A DNA stretch of 55,850 nt from Clostridium thailandense (GTDB lineage: Bacteria > Bacillota > Clostridia > Clostridiales > Clostridiaceae). Position 1 is the first letter of the stretch. Each line of letters opens with the position of its first letter. The position numbers and the translations under genes are program-made. The stretch lies in NCBI RefSeq assembly GCF_019207025.1, contig NZ_JAEEGC010000131.1, positions 1-55,850 of the forward strand, in the 5' to 3' direction. Under the pieces are notes generated by a model. That model was not told the DNA's origin and ran no database searches. It was given only the letters and a program-made list of their open reading frames with translations. Shown here piece by piece: positions 28,163 to 36,711 of this stretch.

Positions 28163-29498
28163 CGTTAATAATATTGAAAATTGGGACACTATTATAAAAT
28201 ATCATAATGTATTTTTTAAACAAGATATAAAAAAGCAAGTAGAAAATCAGTTGAGAAATGGAATATTAAATGATAAAAATTCAATGAAAAGTAAGATTTT
28301 CAAAACGTTATTTCTAGATGATAGTGATATAGTAGATGAAAATAAATTAATTAAGATAGCTACAGGAAAAAAATTTTATTTAGATAAGATTAAAGAAGAT
28401 TACAAAAAAATAATATTTAATGGAGAAGAGAGTGAATATAAATACAAACTTATAAAAACATTTATAAATTCAAGATGTACAACAGTAAAAACAATTAAAT
28501 TAAGTTTATATAAATCAAGTTTACCTAAATCTGAAGAACAAAAAAAATTTTATGATAAAGTTTTAGAAAATATTAAAGAAGCTGAAATAGAAACTAAAGA
28601 AGGTAAGGAAAGACATATATTTGCTATAGAAGGAACCAAGTTTTTTAAAGAAATAGTGGAAATTGAAAAGGTATTAAAGAAAATATTTAATTATGATAGT
28701 TGTTTTAGTGATAATGGTGTTAAATTGAACGTAGAATATGGGATACAGTGGAATAGACATACATTATTATCAATGATAGGTATTTCAGTATGTCCTTATT
28801 GTAACAGACAATACATTAACAATTATATTAATATTAAAAAAAAGAATAAGACTACAGCTGATTTAGACCATTTCTATCCAAAATCAGAATACCCATTTTT
28901 AGCGTTATCTTTATATAATTTTATACCAAGTTGTCAGATATGTAATTCAAGATTTAAGTTAGCTAGTGATAAGTCACTAATATATCCTTATGAAGAAGAG
29001 TTTGGCGAGTTTGCTACGTTTAAGACTAATTTTTATACATATGATGATGTGAAAAATAAAAATGTTAAGGATAAGGAAGATACATATGATGTCAAGTATC
29101 TAATGGGCATGTCAGATAATTTTAAAATAGAATTAAGTATTGATATGGAGAGAGTAAGAAACTACTTTTTATTAAAAAATGAAGAAAAACAAATGGATAC
29201 AGATATTAATAAGATAACTTTAGAATTTATAGATAAGATAAGAAATTCAAAGGACATTTTTCATTTAGAAGAGCTATATAAATGTCATAAAGATTATGTG
29301 AGAGAACTTATTAAAAAAGCTATCATTTATAATGAAAGTAGAATAGATGAACTTTGTACTCAATATCCAGATATTTTCAGTAGTAGAGAAGAAGTGTTAC
29401 AAATGATAGTTTCTAATTATATATGTGATGAAGATTTAGGAAAAAGACCATTAGCAAAGTTGACAAAGGATATACGCGAAGAATTAGGATTACAATAA
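28134..29498 (+). CDS. HNH endonuclease of a Septu-like (PtuB-like) pair
   Basis: This protein of about 454 residues contains a zinc-supported HNH nuclease domain: VCPYCNRQYI near residue 219, the catalytic segment DLDHFYPKSEYPF near residue 243 and the second cysteine pair SCQICNSRF near residue 265. The gene overlaps the ATPase gene, so the two are translationally coupled. The start could be ATG 28134 or TTG 28149, the latter having a better spaced GAAGGTGA. Compared with the usual short PtuB (about 200-280 residues), it carries a long N-terminal region of about 210 residues that I do not recognise and a long helical C terminus. Confidence 0.78.
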   Translation: MKVILLIKINVNNIENWDTIIKYHNVFFKQDIKKQVENQLRNGILNDKNSMKSKIFKTLFLDDSDIVDENKLIKIATGKKFYLDKIKEDYKKIIFNGEESEYKYKLIKTFINSRCTTVKTIKLSLYKSSLPKSEEQKKFYDKVLENIKEAEIETKEGKERHIFAIEGTKFFKEIVEIEKVLKKIFNYDSCFSDNGVKLNVEYGIQWNRHTLLSMIGISVCPYCNRQYINNYINIKKKNKTTADLDHFYPKSEYPFLALSLYNFIPSCQICNSRFKLASDKSLIYPYEEEFGEFATFKTNFYTYDDVKNKNVKDKEDTYDVKYLMGMSDNFKIELSIDMERVRNYFLLKNEEKQMDTDINKITLEFIDKIRNSKDIFHLEELYKCHKDYVRELIKKAIIYNESRIDELCTQYPDIFSSREEVLQMIVSNYICDEDLGKRPLAKLTKDIREELGLQ

Positions 29499-29527
29499 TA
29501 AAATGATTTTAATGTAACTGAATAACT

Positions 29528-29541
29528 CCCCATTAGGCTAA
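29528..29541 (+). repeat. Intron 5' exon with IBS2 and IBS1 (left half of site G1)
   Basis: CCCATTA (29529-29535, IBS2) and GGCTAA (29536-29541, IBS1) are exactly complementary to EBS2 and EBS1 of the intron that follows. With the 3' exon TAATGAGTAGTTG (30217-30229) it reconstitutes the repeat found uninterrupted at 40007-40029. Confidence 0.85.
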
Positions 29542-30216
29542 GTGTGTCCTGAAAGAACGACTGTGCAAAGAAAAAAATAGCGTTGCAGTCGGATGTGCTT
29601 TGTAAGAGATGGATGTGGGCCCTCCAGAATCGGCATACAGGTGCAGGTTTTAAACTACCATATTGGGTGCTGTAACCAAAAGTTGTGGTGATGAGCGCGT
29701 ATGGAAAAGGCTGCGATAGCAGTCAAGTGTGCATCGTGAAGCTGAACGAAAGTGAACAGCCCGTGAAGCGTCGTTAATGGGTTTATTGCAGTCAAAACCA
29801 GATGATTTAGCCACAACTAGGACAAAATCCGGTGGGTGCCTGTTTATTGACCGGATGATTGTCGGCGTAAAGGCTGCAGGAGCACGATATAGGCTCTTAT
29901 AAGGAACAGGAACTGAATCTTGATGACAAGTGAAAAATCCAAGCGCTGACACGACAAGGATGAAAGTAGCGATGCAAGGTTTAGTTGCGAAAGAATTCAT
30001 AATAGTAATGAAACTGCTGTAATGGTAGTGGAGCGAAGGGATTCTGTTACCTGTACTTCGGAAAATAAACAACCAGAAATGGGAGGATTTAATGAAAGAA
30101 GGAAAGCGGTTTATGGGACTCCGCCCGTCGGTTGGATAACAAGAGCCGAATGAAAGGAGACTTTCGTGTTCGGTTCTATGAGAGGCTCAGAGTGAAATTC
30201 TCTGGGTTTACTCGAC
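29542..30216 (+). mobile_element. Group II intron without encoded protein
   Basis: A 675-nt group II ribozyme. It begins with GTGTG and has EBS2 TAATGGG (29775-29781) and EBS1 TTAGCC (29807-29812) that pair perfectly with the 5' exon. Domain V (30143-30176) is exactly 34 nt, with an AGC triad and a GAGA tetraloop on the stem GAAAG/CTTTC. Domain VI follows with an unpaired A at 30210, seven bases from the 3' end GAC (30216). No intron-encoded reverse transcriptase/maturase exists in any frame, so mobility and probably splicing need a protein in trans. It lies in the same orientation as the surrounding genes, between the HNH gene and the next ORF. Confidence 0.93.
30143..30176 (+). ncRNA. Group II intron domain V
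   Basis: The 34-nt hairpin has outer stem GAGCCGAA/TTCGGTTC, a two-base bulge, inner stem GAAAG/CTTTC and a GAGA (GNRA) loop. This is the catalytic core of the ribozyme and appears intact. Confidence 0.93.
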
Positions 30217-30229
30217 TAATGAGTAGTTG
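30217..30229 (+). repeat. Intron 3' exon (right half of site G1)
   Basis: TAATGAGTAGTTG directly follows the intron and is identical to 40017-40029, where it follows ATTAGGCTAA without interruption. Confidence 0.85.
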
Positions 30230-30323
30230 ATATTGCTGTTATATTCAACAAAAATTAGATATTCAACTCTCAATTTTTGTTATATTAAGTAAGAATGAAA
30301 AAATAATTAATAGGGGGATGCCA

Positions 30324-32483
30324 ATGAGAATAAAGCTACAATGGATAGAAAAAGCATTAACTAAGTATACGGAAGAATTAAATATTTCAGATAACCATCC
30401 TGAGAGACTTATTCTTTTATATAGGAAATTCAATATGGAAGGTAATAATTATTATAGTATACATAATGTTATAAAAGAATTGTCACAACAAATAGCTAAG
30501 ATCCTTAGTAATGACGATATCAAGTTAATAAAAGATGAATTGGAGAACTTAATGGTACACCTTCTATACATCTATTATAAAGATAATATTGATACTAAAG
30601 ATGCGTTACAAGCAATTCAATCTTTTTTAGCACCATTAAGACAAGCAGAACAAATAGAAGTAACTAACAAATCTGCTTTAACGAATAAGGAATTAGTAAG
30701 TCTGCTTAAGCTTGGTGCATGGTACCATAAGTTAACAAAAACAAGTAATGATAATTTTTATGAAAATTTCAAATTTATGAGGCCAGAGATGATAAGATAT
30801 GCAAAAAATCTGGTAGAAGTGAAAAATTTGGTATCAGTTGCAGAAATAGAATACGGAAAAGTTGTGAACGAAGATGAGATTATTAATATTCTTTTTAATA
30901 GGGTAGAGGATCGGATTGTAAGATACGGTACAAAAGCTTTCATGGAAGAAGTAATCAAAAGGTATATAAATCATTATGATATTAGTGAGGGACTCATTAA
31001 AACCAATAGTGATGGACAAAAGTTTTTTTATTATATGGCTTTAAAGAAGGCAACGGATTCTAATATGAAAGAAGAAATAAAAAACAAGAGGGGGGCATTA
31101 TCAATAAGAGTGATTGATAGAATAGCAGAAGCACTTTTGAATTTGTTCCCCTATAGAATAGATAATAAATTTAAGTTTATGTTTATGAATGGAGACCCAA
31201 TTAAATATTTTCAAGAATTGATATTTCATGATGCATTATTTAAGGAATTACAGTATCCGGCTGAAAGTACACTATTGCTGTTAGAAAAGCTTCTAAAAAA
31301 CCATGAAGAAAAGTTAATTGATTTAATGAATATGAATTTGACGCAGTTTTTGGTTATATCTAGAATTATTATTAAATATTGTAAAAAAGAAATGGAGTTA
31401 GGATCAAGCAAAGCTAATGGTACCATCACGCCTTTCAAGCTCATTAAACTTATTCCAAAAAAGTATATGAATATTGATATTAATGTAATTAATAGATATT
31501 TTGAAATAATGGCATCTACAGCACCATTAAATACAAAATTTAATCATCCAATGAATATGGAAAGCATTAATTCAGATTCAGCTTGGTTAATTCCGGTTAC
31601 CAGAGATAATCCACTGGAATGCTATCTACCAATACCACCTATATCCAGTTTTGGGCTTTACGACCGTATAATGAGCTTATTGAACTTTCCTAATGTCGGA
31701 AATGAATTTGAAGATTGTATTCAGGAATGGTTTGAGCAAGCGCTTAGAACAAAAGTCTATAGAGGTAAATATATTTATAATGGTAAGATTTACGATTCAG
31801 ATGGAATCATGCTTATAGATAATTTAATTATATTGACAGAGTGTAAAACCAAACCAATGCAAAGGGTCTCACGTTCTGGTGATATAGGGCAGGTAATCAT
31901 AGATATAGGAAAGGCTTTTTTATATAGTACTATACAGGCCTATCGGTGTGAATCTGCCTTTAGATTTGGTAAGATAGAATTATACCATTCAGATTCAAGT
32001 AATAAGGATATTAATATGAGAAAAGTAGCCCCTTCTTATATATTGCAATTACCAGATAACCCTCAATTTATAAGAATATCTTGTACTACATTCAATTTTG
32101 GAACCCTTATTGAGAAAGCAATAGTACAAAATCTACTGTTAGGCTTAATGTACTATAACTATGGATCAGAAGATATATCTGTAAACTCTTCATTAAAAAA
32201 GATTGGACAATATCAAAGAGAACTTCATGAGATATGGAATAGTTTAAAACCATACTATGTTGTTAATACTCATGATAATTTATTTGAAAAAATAACTCAT
32301 TTTACCACTCTAATGCCATTTGGCCTCATATATTTGCTAACAAATAGTGCTACATCAAGGGAGGATGCAGTGAGTAGATTAAAAACATATTTCAGTATTC
32401 AAATAAACAATTACAATATTTATGAATCAACTAAACATTTAATTAGAATTAATGAAGAAAAAAAAGTAATGAATCATTATTAA
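30324..32483 (+). CDS. Unknown 719-residue protein with PD-(D/E)XK-like nuclease motif
   Basis: I do not recognise the full-length family. The N-terminal 430 residues are helical without clear motifs. In the C-terminal third a candidate nuclease core is visible: an acidic helix GNEFEDCIQEWFEQA near residue 461, DSDGIMLID near residue 491 and TECKTK near residue 506, which fits the E...D...ExK order of PD-(D/E)XK nucleases. ATG 30318 touches the GGGGG ribosome site; ATG 30324 is better spaced. It follows the Septu-like pair and the intron, so it may be a stand-alone defence effector. No partner gene is adjacent. Confidence 0.6.
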   Translation: MRIKLQWIEKALTKYTEELNISDNHPERLILLYRKFNMEGNNYYSIHNVIKELSQQIAKILSNDDIKLIKDELENLMVHLLYIYYKDNIDTKDALQAIQSFLAPLRQAEQIEVTNKSALTNKELVSLLKLGAWYHKLTKTSNDNFYENFKFMRPEMIRYAKNLVEVKNLVSVAEIEYGKVVNEDEIINILFNRVEDRIVRYGTKAFMEEVIKRYINHYDISEGLIKTNSDGQKFFYYMALKKATDSNMKEEIKNKRGALSIRVIDRIAEALLNLFPYRIDNKFKFMFMNGDPIKYFQELIFHDALFKELQYPAESTLLLLEKLLKNHEEKLIDLMNMNLTQFLVISRIIIKYCKKEMELGSSKANGTITPFKLIKLIPKKYMNIDINVINRYFEIMASTAPLNTKFNHPMNMESINSDSAWLIPVTRDNPLECYLPIPPISSFGLYDRIMSLLNFPNVGNEFEDCIQEWFEQALRTKVYRGKYIYNGKIYDSDGIMLIDNLIILTECKTKPMQRVSRSGDIGQVIIDIGKAFLYSTIQAYRCESAFRFGKIELYHSDSSNKDINMRKVAPSYILQLPDNPQFIRISCTTFNFGTLIEKAIVQNLLLGLMYYNYGSEDISVNSSLKKIGQYQRELHEIWNSLKPYYVVNTHDNLFEKITHFTTLMPFGLIYLLTNSATSREDAVSRLKTYFSIQINNYNIYESTKHLIRINEEKKVMNHY

Positions 32484-32535
32484 GTTACTGCTTTTTCTTA
32501 GTTTATTTTAGATATTAGTAACATTTATTTAGGGT

Positions 32536-32577
32536 AATTATTATCAACATGACAATTTGGCTAATAATTGGTAGTTC
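32536..32577 (+). repeat. GGCTAATAA inverted-repeat site G2
   Basis: Left arm AATTATTATCAAC (32536-32548) and right arm TTTGGCTAATAATT (from 32556) are inverted versions of each other, followed by GGTAGTT. The right arm matches sites G1, G3 and G4. Confidence 0.6.
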
Positions 32578-32579
32578 AA

Positions 32580-33177
32580 TGCCTTGAAGGTCCCATTTTA
32601 ATAAAATTTAGCAAGTGACACAATAGTAATAAGATACGGTGCGACAAGAAGTCGCTAGTTAGTAGTGTTTTATTAGAAGCTACAGCAGTTACTAGGTGTA
32701 TCCCCGCTTGAAACTTCACTTCGAGTAATTGGTTTGCAGGTTGCATGAGAGTTAAGTACCTAATGTTATTGCTTTACGCAGGAGTAATACTGGGTTAGGA
32801 AAAAAATGGAAAGTATAAACTTAGGTTGAACTTTTGTAATCTTTGTTAAAGAAAATAAGCGTACTGTGGTGTAATAATACAGTTATAATGGAAAGGTTAT
32901 TAAATAAATATATATTGTAAACTAAAACGTATTATTTGAAATTTTGGTATTTATGCTAAAAAAGAAGCATCTACTTTGATCCTGGGTGGATGCTGGAACT
33001 ATCTTAGCCTGGAATTAATATTCATAATTTAACAGTATTTACACCTATTTAAGAAATGAAAAACAACATTTATCACTATAACCAGCTAATAAACATACTA
33101 TATATAATCTAAAGGTTATAAGTTTTCAGTATGAAAATTTAAGTGTTGATAAATAATAGGAGTGGGGGTTTACTGAA
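32580..33177. other. Unexplained 600-nt non-coding stretch, locally structured
   Basis: No ORF of note is present. The part 32635-32810 is richer in G and C than its surroundings and contains several short complementary pairs (for example CGAC/GTCG at 32642-32654). A GCATC/GATGC hairpin is at about 32968-32993. It opens after a weak copy of the boundary motif (CAATAGTAAT, 32621). It could be a small RNA, a decayed intron or a leader of the BspA-like gene; I cannot name it. Confidence 0.35.
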
Positions 33178-34464
33178 ATGCCTATATCAGGTGATTACGA
33201 GTACTCAGTGATCGGTAGTAATGCTACAATTACGAAATATAATGGCCCAGGTGGCAGTGTTACAATTCCTGCAACAATTAATGATGGCGTTAATACGTAT
33301 GCTGTAACCATAATTGGTACTGATGCGTTTGCTAACTACTCTAGCTTAACAAGCTTAACTATTCCAAACAGTGTAACCAGCATTGAAAAAGGCACGTTTT
33401 CTTTCTGTATCAACTTAGCAAGCGTAACTATAACTGAACCAAGTCAATTGACTAGTATTGGTAACTATTCGTTTACTGGTTGCTATATCCTACCAAGTTT
33501 CACTATCCCTAATAGAGTGACCAGTATTGGATATGGTGCGTTTTTGTATTGCTACGGACTAACAAGTGTCACTATACCTAACAGTGTAAACATTATTAAC
33601 AATTCTGCATTTCAGTACTGTTACAACCTAGTTGCAACCTATTTCTTTGGGAATGCACCGACTATGGGCAATAATGTATTCAGATATGTAGCTTATGGTT
33701 TCACAGTTTATTACCTTTATGGAACAACAGGATTTTCTACTCCTACTTGGCAACCACCTAATACACTTGATAATTATAATGCAGAACCTTTTTATATTGT
33801 AACCTATGATGGCAACGGAAACACAAGCGGTACAGTACCAATTGACAGCAACACATATTCACAAACGCTTGGATTAACTGTAACAGTATTGGACAATACT
33901 GGATCTCTTGCAAAAATAGGTTATACATTTGTAGGGTGGAATACACAAGCTGACGGAACTGGAACAGACTATGCGGCAGGAGCAAACTTTACAATGGGAA
34001 CAGCAAATGTGACATTATATGCGAAGTGGCAAGAGCAACTGGGACAATGGATAATATACAGTAGACTATCAGCGACATCCTTGATCTATAATGATGGAGA
34101 TATTTCTAATAATGAAAAAATGATAATAAAAGGTGGTTATCCTAATTTAACTACAATTCTTTCAACTGCTAAAGCAGGTGATACTTTTACCGTTAGCTAC
34201 CTTACTTTAAATACTTCTTTCTTAATCAATCAATATATTAAATTTGATTTTGCGAGTAATATAACTACTATAAATGTTGGTGGGACTGTAAGCTTTCAAG
34301 TGTTTAAGATTTATAATTATAACAAGCTATCAGTACCTGTTGGGCCTGTATGGACTTTCTCAACTGCAATGTCAGTATCTACAACATTCTCCTTTTCTGT
34401 TTATGATTTAGTTTCGTTTAATGATGGAAATTTCATATATACAGTAGTAGCAACTATACAGTAG
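33178..34464 (+). CDS. BspA-like leucine-rich-repeat protein with InlB-type B-repeat
   Basis: The 428-residue protein has an N-terminal block of BspA/TpLRR repeats (TSLTIPNSVTSIEKGTFSFC near residue 60 and similar units to about 185), then a Listeria-Bacteroides B-repeat domain (YDGNGNTSGTV to VTLYAKW, about 205-283), then a C-terminal domain of about 140 residues I do not recognise. Such proteins are normally secreted adhesins, but no signal peptide or membrane anchor is visible, so export is unclear. A GGAGTGGGGG site precedes the ATG. A strong terminator follows. Confidence 0.82.
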   Translation: MPISGDYEYSVIGSNATITKYNGPGGSVTIPATINDGVNTYAVTIIGTDAFANYSSLTSLTIPNSVTSIEKGTFSFCINLASVTITEPSQLTSIGNYSFTGCYILPSFTIPNRVTSIGYGAFLYCYGLTSVTIPNSVNIINNSAFQYCYNLVATYFFGNAPTMGNNVFRYVAYGFTVYYLYGTTGFSTPTWQPPNTLDNYNAEPFYIVTYDGNGNTSGTVPIDSNTYSQTLGLTVTVLDNTGSLAKIGYTFVGWNTQADGTGTDYAAGANFTMGTANVTLYAKWQEQLGQWIIYSRLSATSLIYNDGDISNNEKMIIKGGYPNLTTILSTAKAGDTFTVSYLTLNTSFLINQYIKFDFASNITTINVGGTVSFQVFKIYNYNKLSVPVGPVWTFSTAMSVSTTFSFSVYDLVSFNDGNFIYTVVATIQ

Positions 34465-34499
34465 TTTCTACTACTGGTACTCTTAGTATTAAAAAATAC

Positions 34500-34566
34500 A
34501 GGTAAAAGTTATGATTTATGGATACTGTATTGTAAACATAAATCATAACTTTTACCTATATTTTTC
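34500..34566 (+). terminator. Terminator with 19-bp perfect stem
   Basis: AGGTAAAAGTTATGATTTA (34500-34518) and its exact inverse (34539-34557) enclose a 20-base loop and are followed by TATATTTTT. It ends the BspA-like unit. Confidence 0.85.
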
Positions 34567-34579
34567 TTATTAATTTAAT

Positions 34580-34777
34580 GTGAATTTGACGGAAATTTAT
34601 ATTATAAGCCCTGTAAAATCAATATTTATGTTATTCTGTGTTATTTTCAACGTTGGTATGGATAGTTTAATAATAACCTGTAATATAGATAACTTTCCAT
34701 ATCGAAAAAATTGCGAGATGGTTTGTGTTAAACTTAAAAACATTGTAGATTGTATATATGAGTGGATTTCAAAATAG
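34580..34777 (+). pseudogene. C-terminal fragment of a GNAT acetyltransferase
   Basis: A GTG-initiated 65-codon frame whose second half (DSLIITCNIDNFPYRKNCEM then VKLKNIVD) resembles the C-terminal CNxDNxxSxKxxE...KLKNIV segment of GNAT N-acetyltransferases. The acetyl-CoA-binding core is missing and the preceding codons look unrelated. Its stop codon TAG is part of boundary motif copy B1. It looks like a remnant left after loss of a cassette. Confidence 0.55.
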
Positions 34778-34783
34778 TAATTG
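34771..34783 (+). repeat. Boundary motif copy B1
   Basis: AAAATAGTAATTG directly at the end of the GNAT fragment; the TAG is its stop codon. Confidence 0.6.
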
Positions 34784-34840
34784 CTTCGGAGTATTCGTAA
34801 ATTATGACATAACTCCTAATTATTTATATAATTGGGAGTG

Positions 34841-34876
34841 CTATTATCATTCTCATAAGGCTAATAACTAGAAGTT
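34841..34876 (+). repeat. GGCTAATAA inverted-repeat site G3
   Basis: Left arm CTATTATCATTC (34841-34852) and right arm ATAAGGCTAATAAC, followed by TAGAAGTT, in the same layout as G2 and G4. A 10-bp hairpin ACTCCTAATT/AATTGGGAGT lies just upstream (about 34811-34840). Confidence 0.5.
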
Positions 34877-35080
34877 AAGAATATTAGAGAAAATTAATTA
34901 AGTGCCTAATAAATTTAGCATGTGATATGCCGCGATATATAACATAGGCTTCCTTAAGGATAGTCATATACAAGCTTTGAGGGTAGTTGAGGTTTGCAGA
35001 ATAAATATATCTATAAAACCATAGCGAAACACATATTTTTTAGATTTAAACTATTATGTATATAAATTAGGAGATAATAT

Positions 35081-35257
35081 ATGATTAAATGGCTTATAGA
35101 AAATCCAAAGAATATGGAGTTAGATTATATTCGAGACATATTAAAAGAAATTGAAGTAAAGCTTGCTTATTCGGATATATACGAAAATTCGCAACTAGAA
35201 GTTTCCTATAACTTTGATTATTTTGAAAGACGAGCTGAGAGAAAAATTAACATTTAA
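35081..35257 (+). CDS. Small hypothetical protein (58 residues)
   Basis: ATG 35081 follows AGGAG by seven bases. The protein is hydrophilic and probably helical (MIKWLIENPKNMELDYIRDI at the start, FERRAERKINI at the end). I do not recognise it. It lies alone between site G3 and a bidirectional hairpin. Confidence 0.5.
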   Translation: MIKWLIENPKNMELDYIRDILKEIEVKLAYSDIYENSQLEVSYNFDYFERRAERKINI

Positions 35258-35297
35258 AATAGCAAAAAGTATTTAATTAACTTGCCATTATTAATAT

Positions 35298-35330
35298 AAT
35301 ATCTGCTATCATAATCATATAGCAGATATT
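35298..35330. terminator. Bidirectional terminator hairpin
   Basis: AATATCTGCTAT (35298-35309) and ATAGCAGATATT (35319-35330) pair perfectly between the small ORF and the convergent recombinase remnant; A and T runs lie outside. Confidence 0.7.
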
Positions 35331-35337
35331 AAAAAAG

Positions 35338-35945
35338 TCAATTAAACATCATAGTTAATGGGTTAGAGTTCACTGCAGATTGTAATTGATGTTCATCAAT
35401 ATGAGTATAGATTTCGGTTGTAGCAACACTTTCATGACCAAGGATCTGCTGCAAAGAACGAATATCTAATCTACCATACTTATACATAAGTGTTGCTGTT
35501 GTATGGAGAAGTTTGTGAGTTGATATAGATTTTGGGTCAAGACCAGAAGAAATAACATATTTTTTTTTACAATGTTTTGGATAGCTCTAGCAGTAATGCG
35601 ATTATTGTTTCTAGATATAAACAAAGCATTATCAGAAATTTTAATTGAATTTCTAATATGCAGCCAATTATTAATAGCTTTTTTAGCAGCAGGTGTTAGA
35701 AAGATTTTACGTTCTTTATTACCTTTACCGACTACAGATAAAATATCATTATTTACTTGATCTATGTTTAGACTAGCCAACTCAGATAATCTCAATGCAC
35801 AATTAAGAAAAATAGTTATTATACAATGATCTCTAGGAGAGTTTCTATATTCAAGCAATAAGCGAACGGATTCTTCTAAGGATAATAATGTGAATTTAAT
35901 GAATGATGTATCAAACAGCTCACGGACTTCAAAAGTTAAATAGTA
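35338..35945 (-). pseudogene. Tyrosine recombinase remnant (XerC/D-like catalytic domain)
   Basis: The catalytic half of a tyrosine recombinase is readable: LSLEESVRLLLEYRNSPRDH, the first active-site arginine in CALRLSELASLN, and, after a frameshift at a run of nine A residues (about 35559), STHKLLHTTATLMYKYG and LGHESVATTEIYTH with the late histidine and tyrosine. The usual HxLRH arginine is replaced by leucine. The N-terminal DNA-binding domain is absent: homology stops at about 35940, exactly at boundary motif copy B2. It is oriented against the surrounding genes. The protein cannot be active as read. Confidence 0.85.
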
Positions 35946-35950
35946 ATTTG
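35936..35950 (+). repeat. Boundary motif copy B2
   Basis: TTAAATAGTAATTTG at the junction between the truncated recombinase and the DinB-like gene. Confidence 0.65.
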
Positions 35951-35964
35951 TATGGGGGTATATA

Positions 35965-36660
35965 ATGAAATATTTTGGAGAAGGATTAAGTGAGAAGCAC
36001 AAAGAATTAAGTAAAATTATTCGCAATAAAGATAAAATATCACAAGCGAAACTTTTGTTTTTAGATATTCATGCAAATCTACATCTGTCAGAAACAGAAG
36101 GAACTATTCAAAATGAAGTTGATAATCTTATAAGAGATTTAAAAGAAAATGAATATGCAATTATGCCTAAAACTAAAGATGAGACAATAGCATGGGTTAT
36201 ATGGCATATTGCAAGAATTGAAGATTTAACAATGAACATGCTAGTTGCAGAGAAGAATCAGTTATTTAATGAAGAATGGAAATCAAGAATGAATATTTCA
36301 ATTACAGATACAGGAAATACACTAACTGATGATGAAATCATGTACTTTAGTCATAGTATAAATATCAAAGAAATGTTATGTTACTGGAATGCGGTTGGAG
36401 AGAGCACAAAAGAAATTATTAATAATCTGCAAGCTGAGGATATGAAACGAAAAGTTTTAACAATTGACTTAGAAAGAATACTTGATAGTGGTGGTGTAAC
36501 TAAGCAAAAAGATTCAATTTGGCTTCTGGATTTTTGGGGTAAAAAAGATGTTGCAGGGATTTTACTCATGCCGCCAACAAGACATGTTATAATGCACCTA
36601 AATGACTGTTGTAAATGGAAAGAACATATTAGGGCAGATAAGAAGATATATAGATGCTAA
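35965..36660 (+). CDS. DinB-superfamily protein
   Basis: The 231-residue protein looks like a DinB/YfiT-type four-helix-bundle protein: the histidines in WVIWHIARIEDLTMN near residue 75 and PPTRHVIMHLNDC near residue 208 would form the metal site. Many such proteins are thiol-dependent transferases or of unknown function. GGGGG at 35954-35958 precedes the ATG. It is a complete stand-alone gene with boundary motif on its left and a degenerate copy (AAATACTAATTT, 36687) on its right. Confidence 0.75.
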   Translation: MKYFGEGLSEKHKELSKIIRNKDKISQAKLLFLDIHANLHLSETEGTIQNEVDNLIRDLKENEYAIMPKTKDETIAWVIWHIARIEDLTMNMLVAEKNQLFNEEWKSRMNISITDTGNTLTDDEIMYFSHSINIKEMLCYWNAVGESTKEIINNLQAEDMKRKVLTIDLERILDSGGVTKQKDSIWLLDFWGKKDVAGILLMPPTRHVIMHLNDCCKWKEHIRADKKIYRC

Positions 36661-36711
36661 ATTCCAATTTAAAGGGAAATATTATAAATACTAATTTTTG
36701 GAGATGATTTG

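Noticed and set aside
29650..30072. 140-codon open frame on the minus strand inside the group II intron
   Set aside because: It is antisense to structured ribozyme domains and has no ribosome site or recognisable protein features.
32639..33177. A second group II intron starting at GTGCGAC (32639)
   Set aside because: No domain V or VI and no EBS/IBS pairing could be found downstream.
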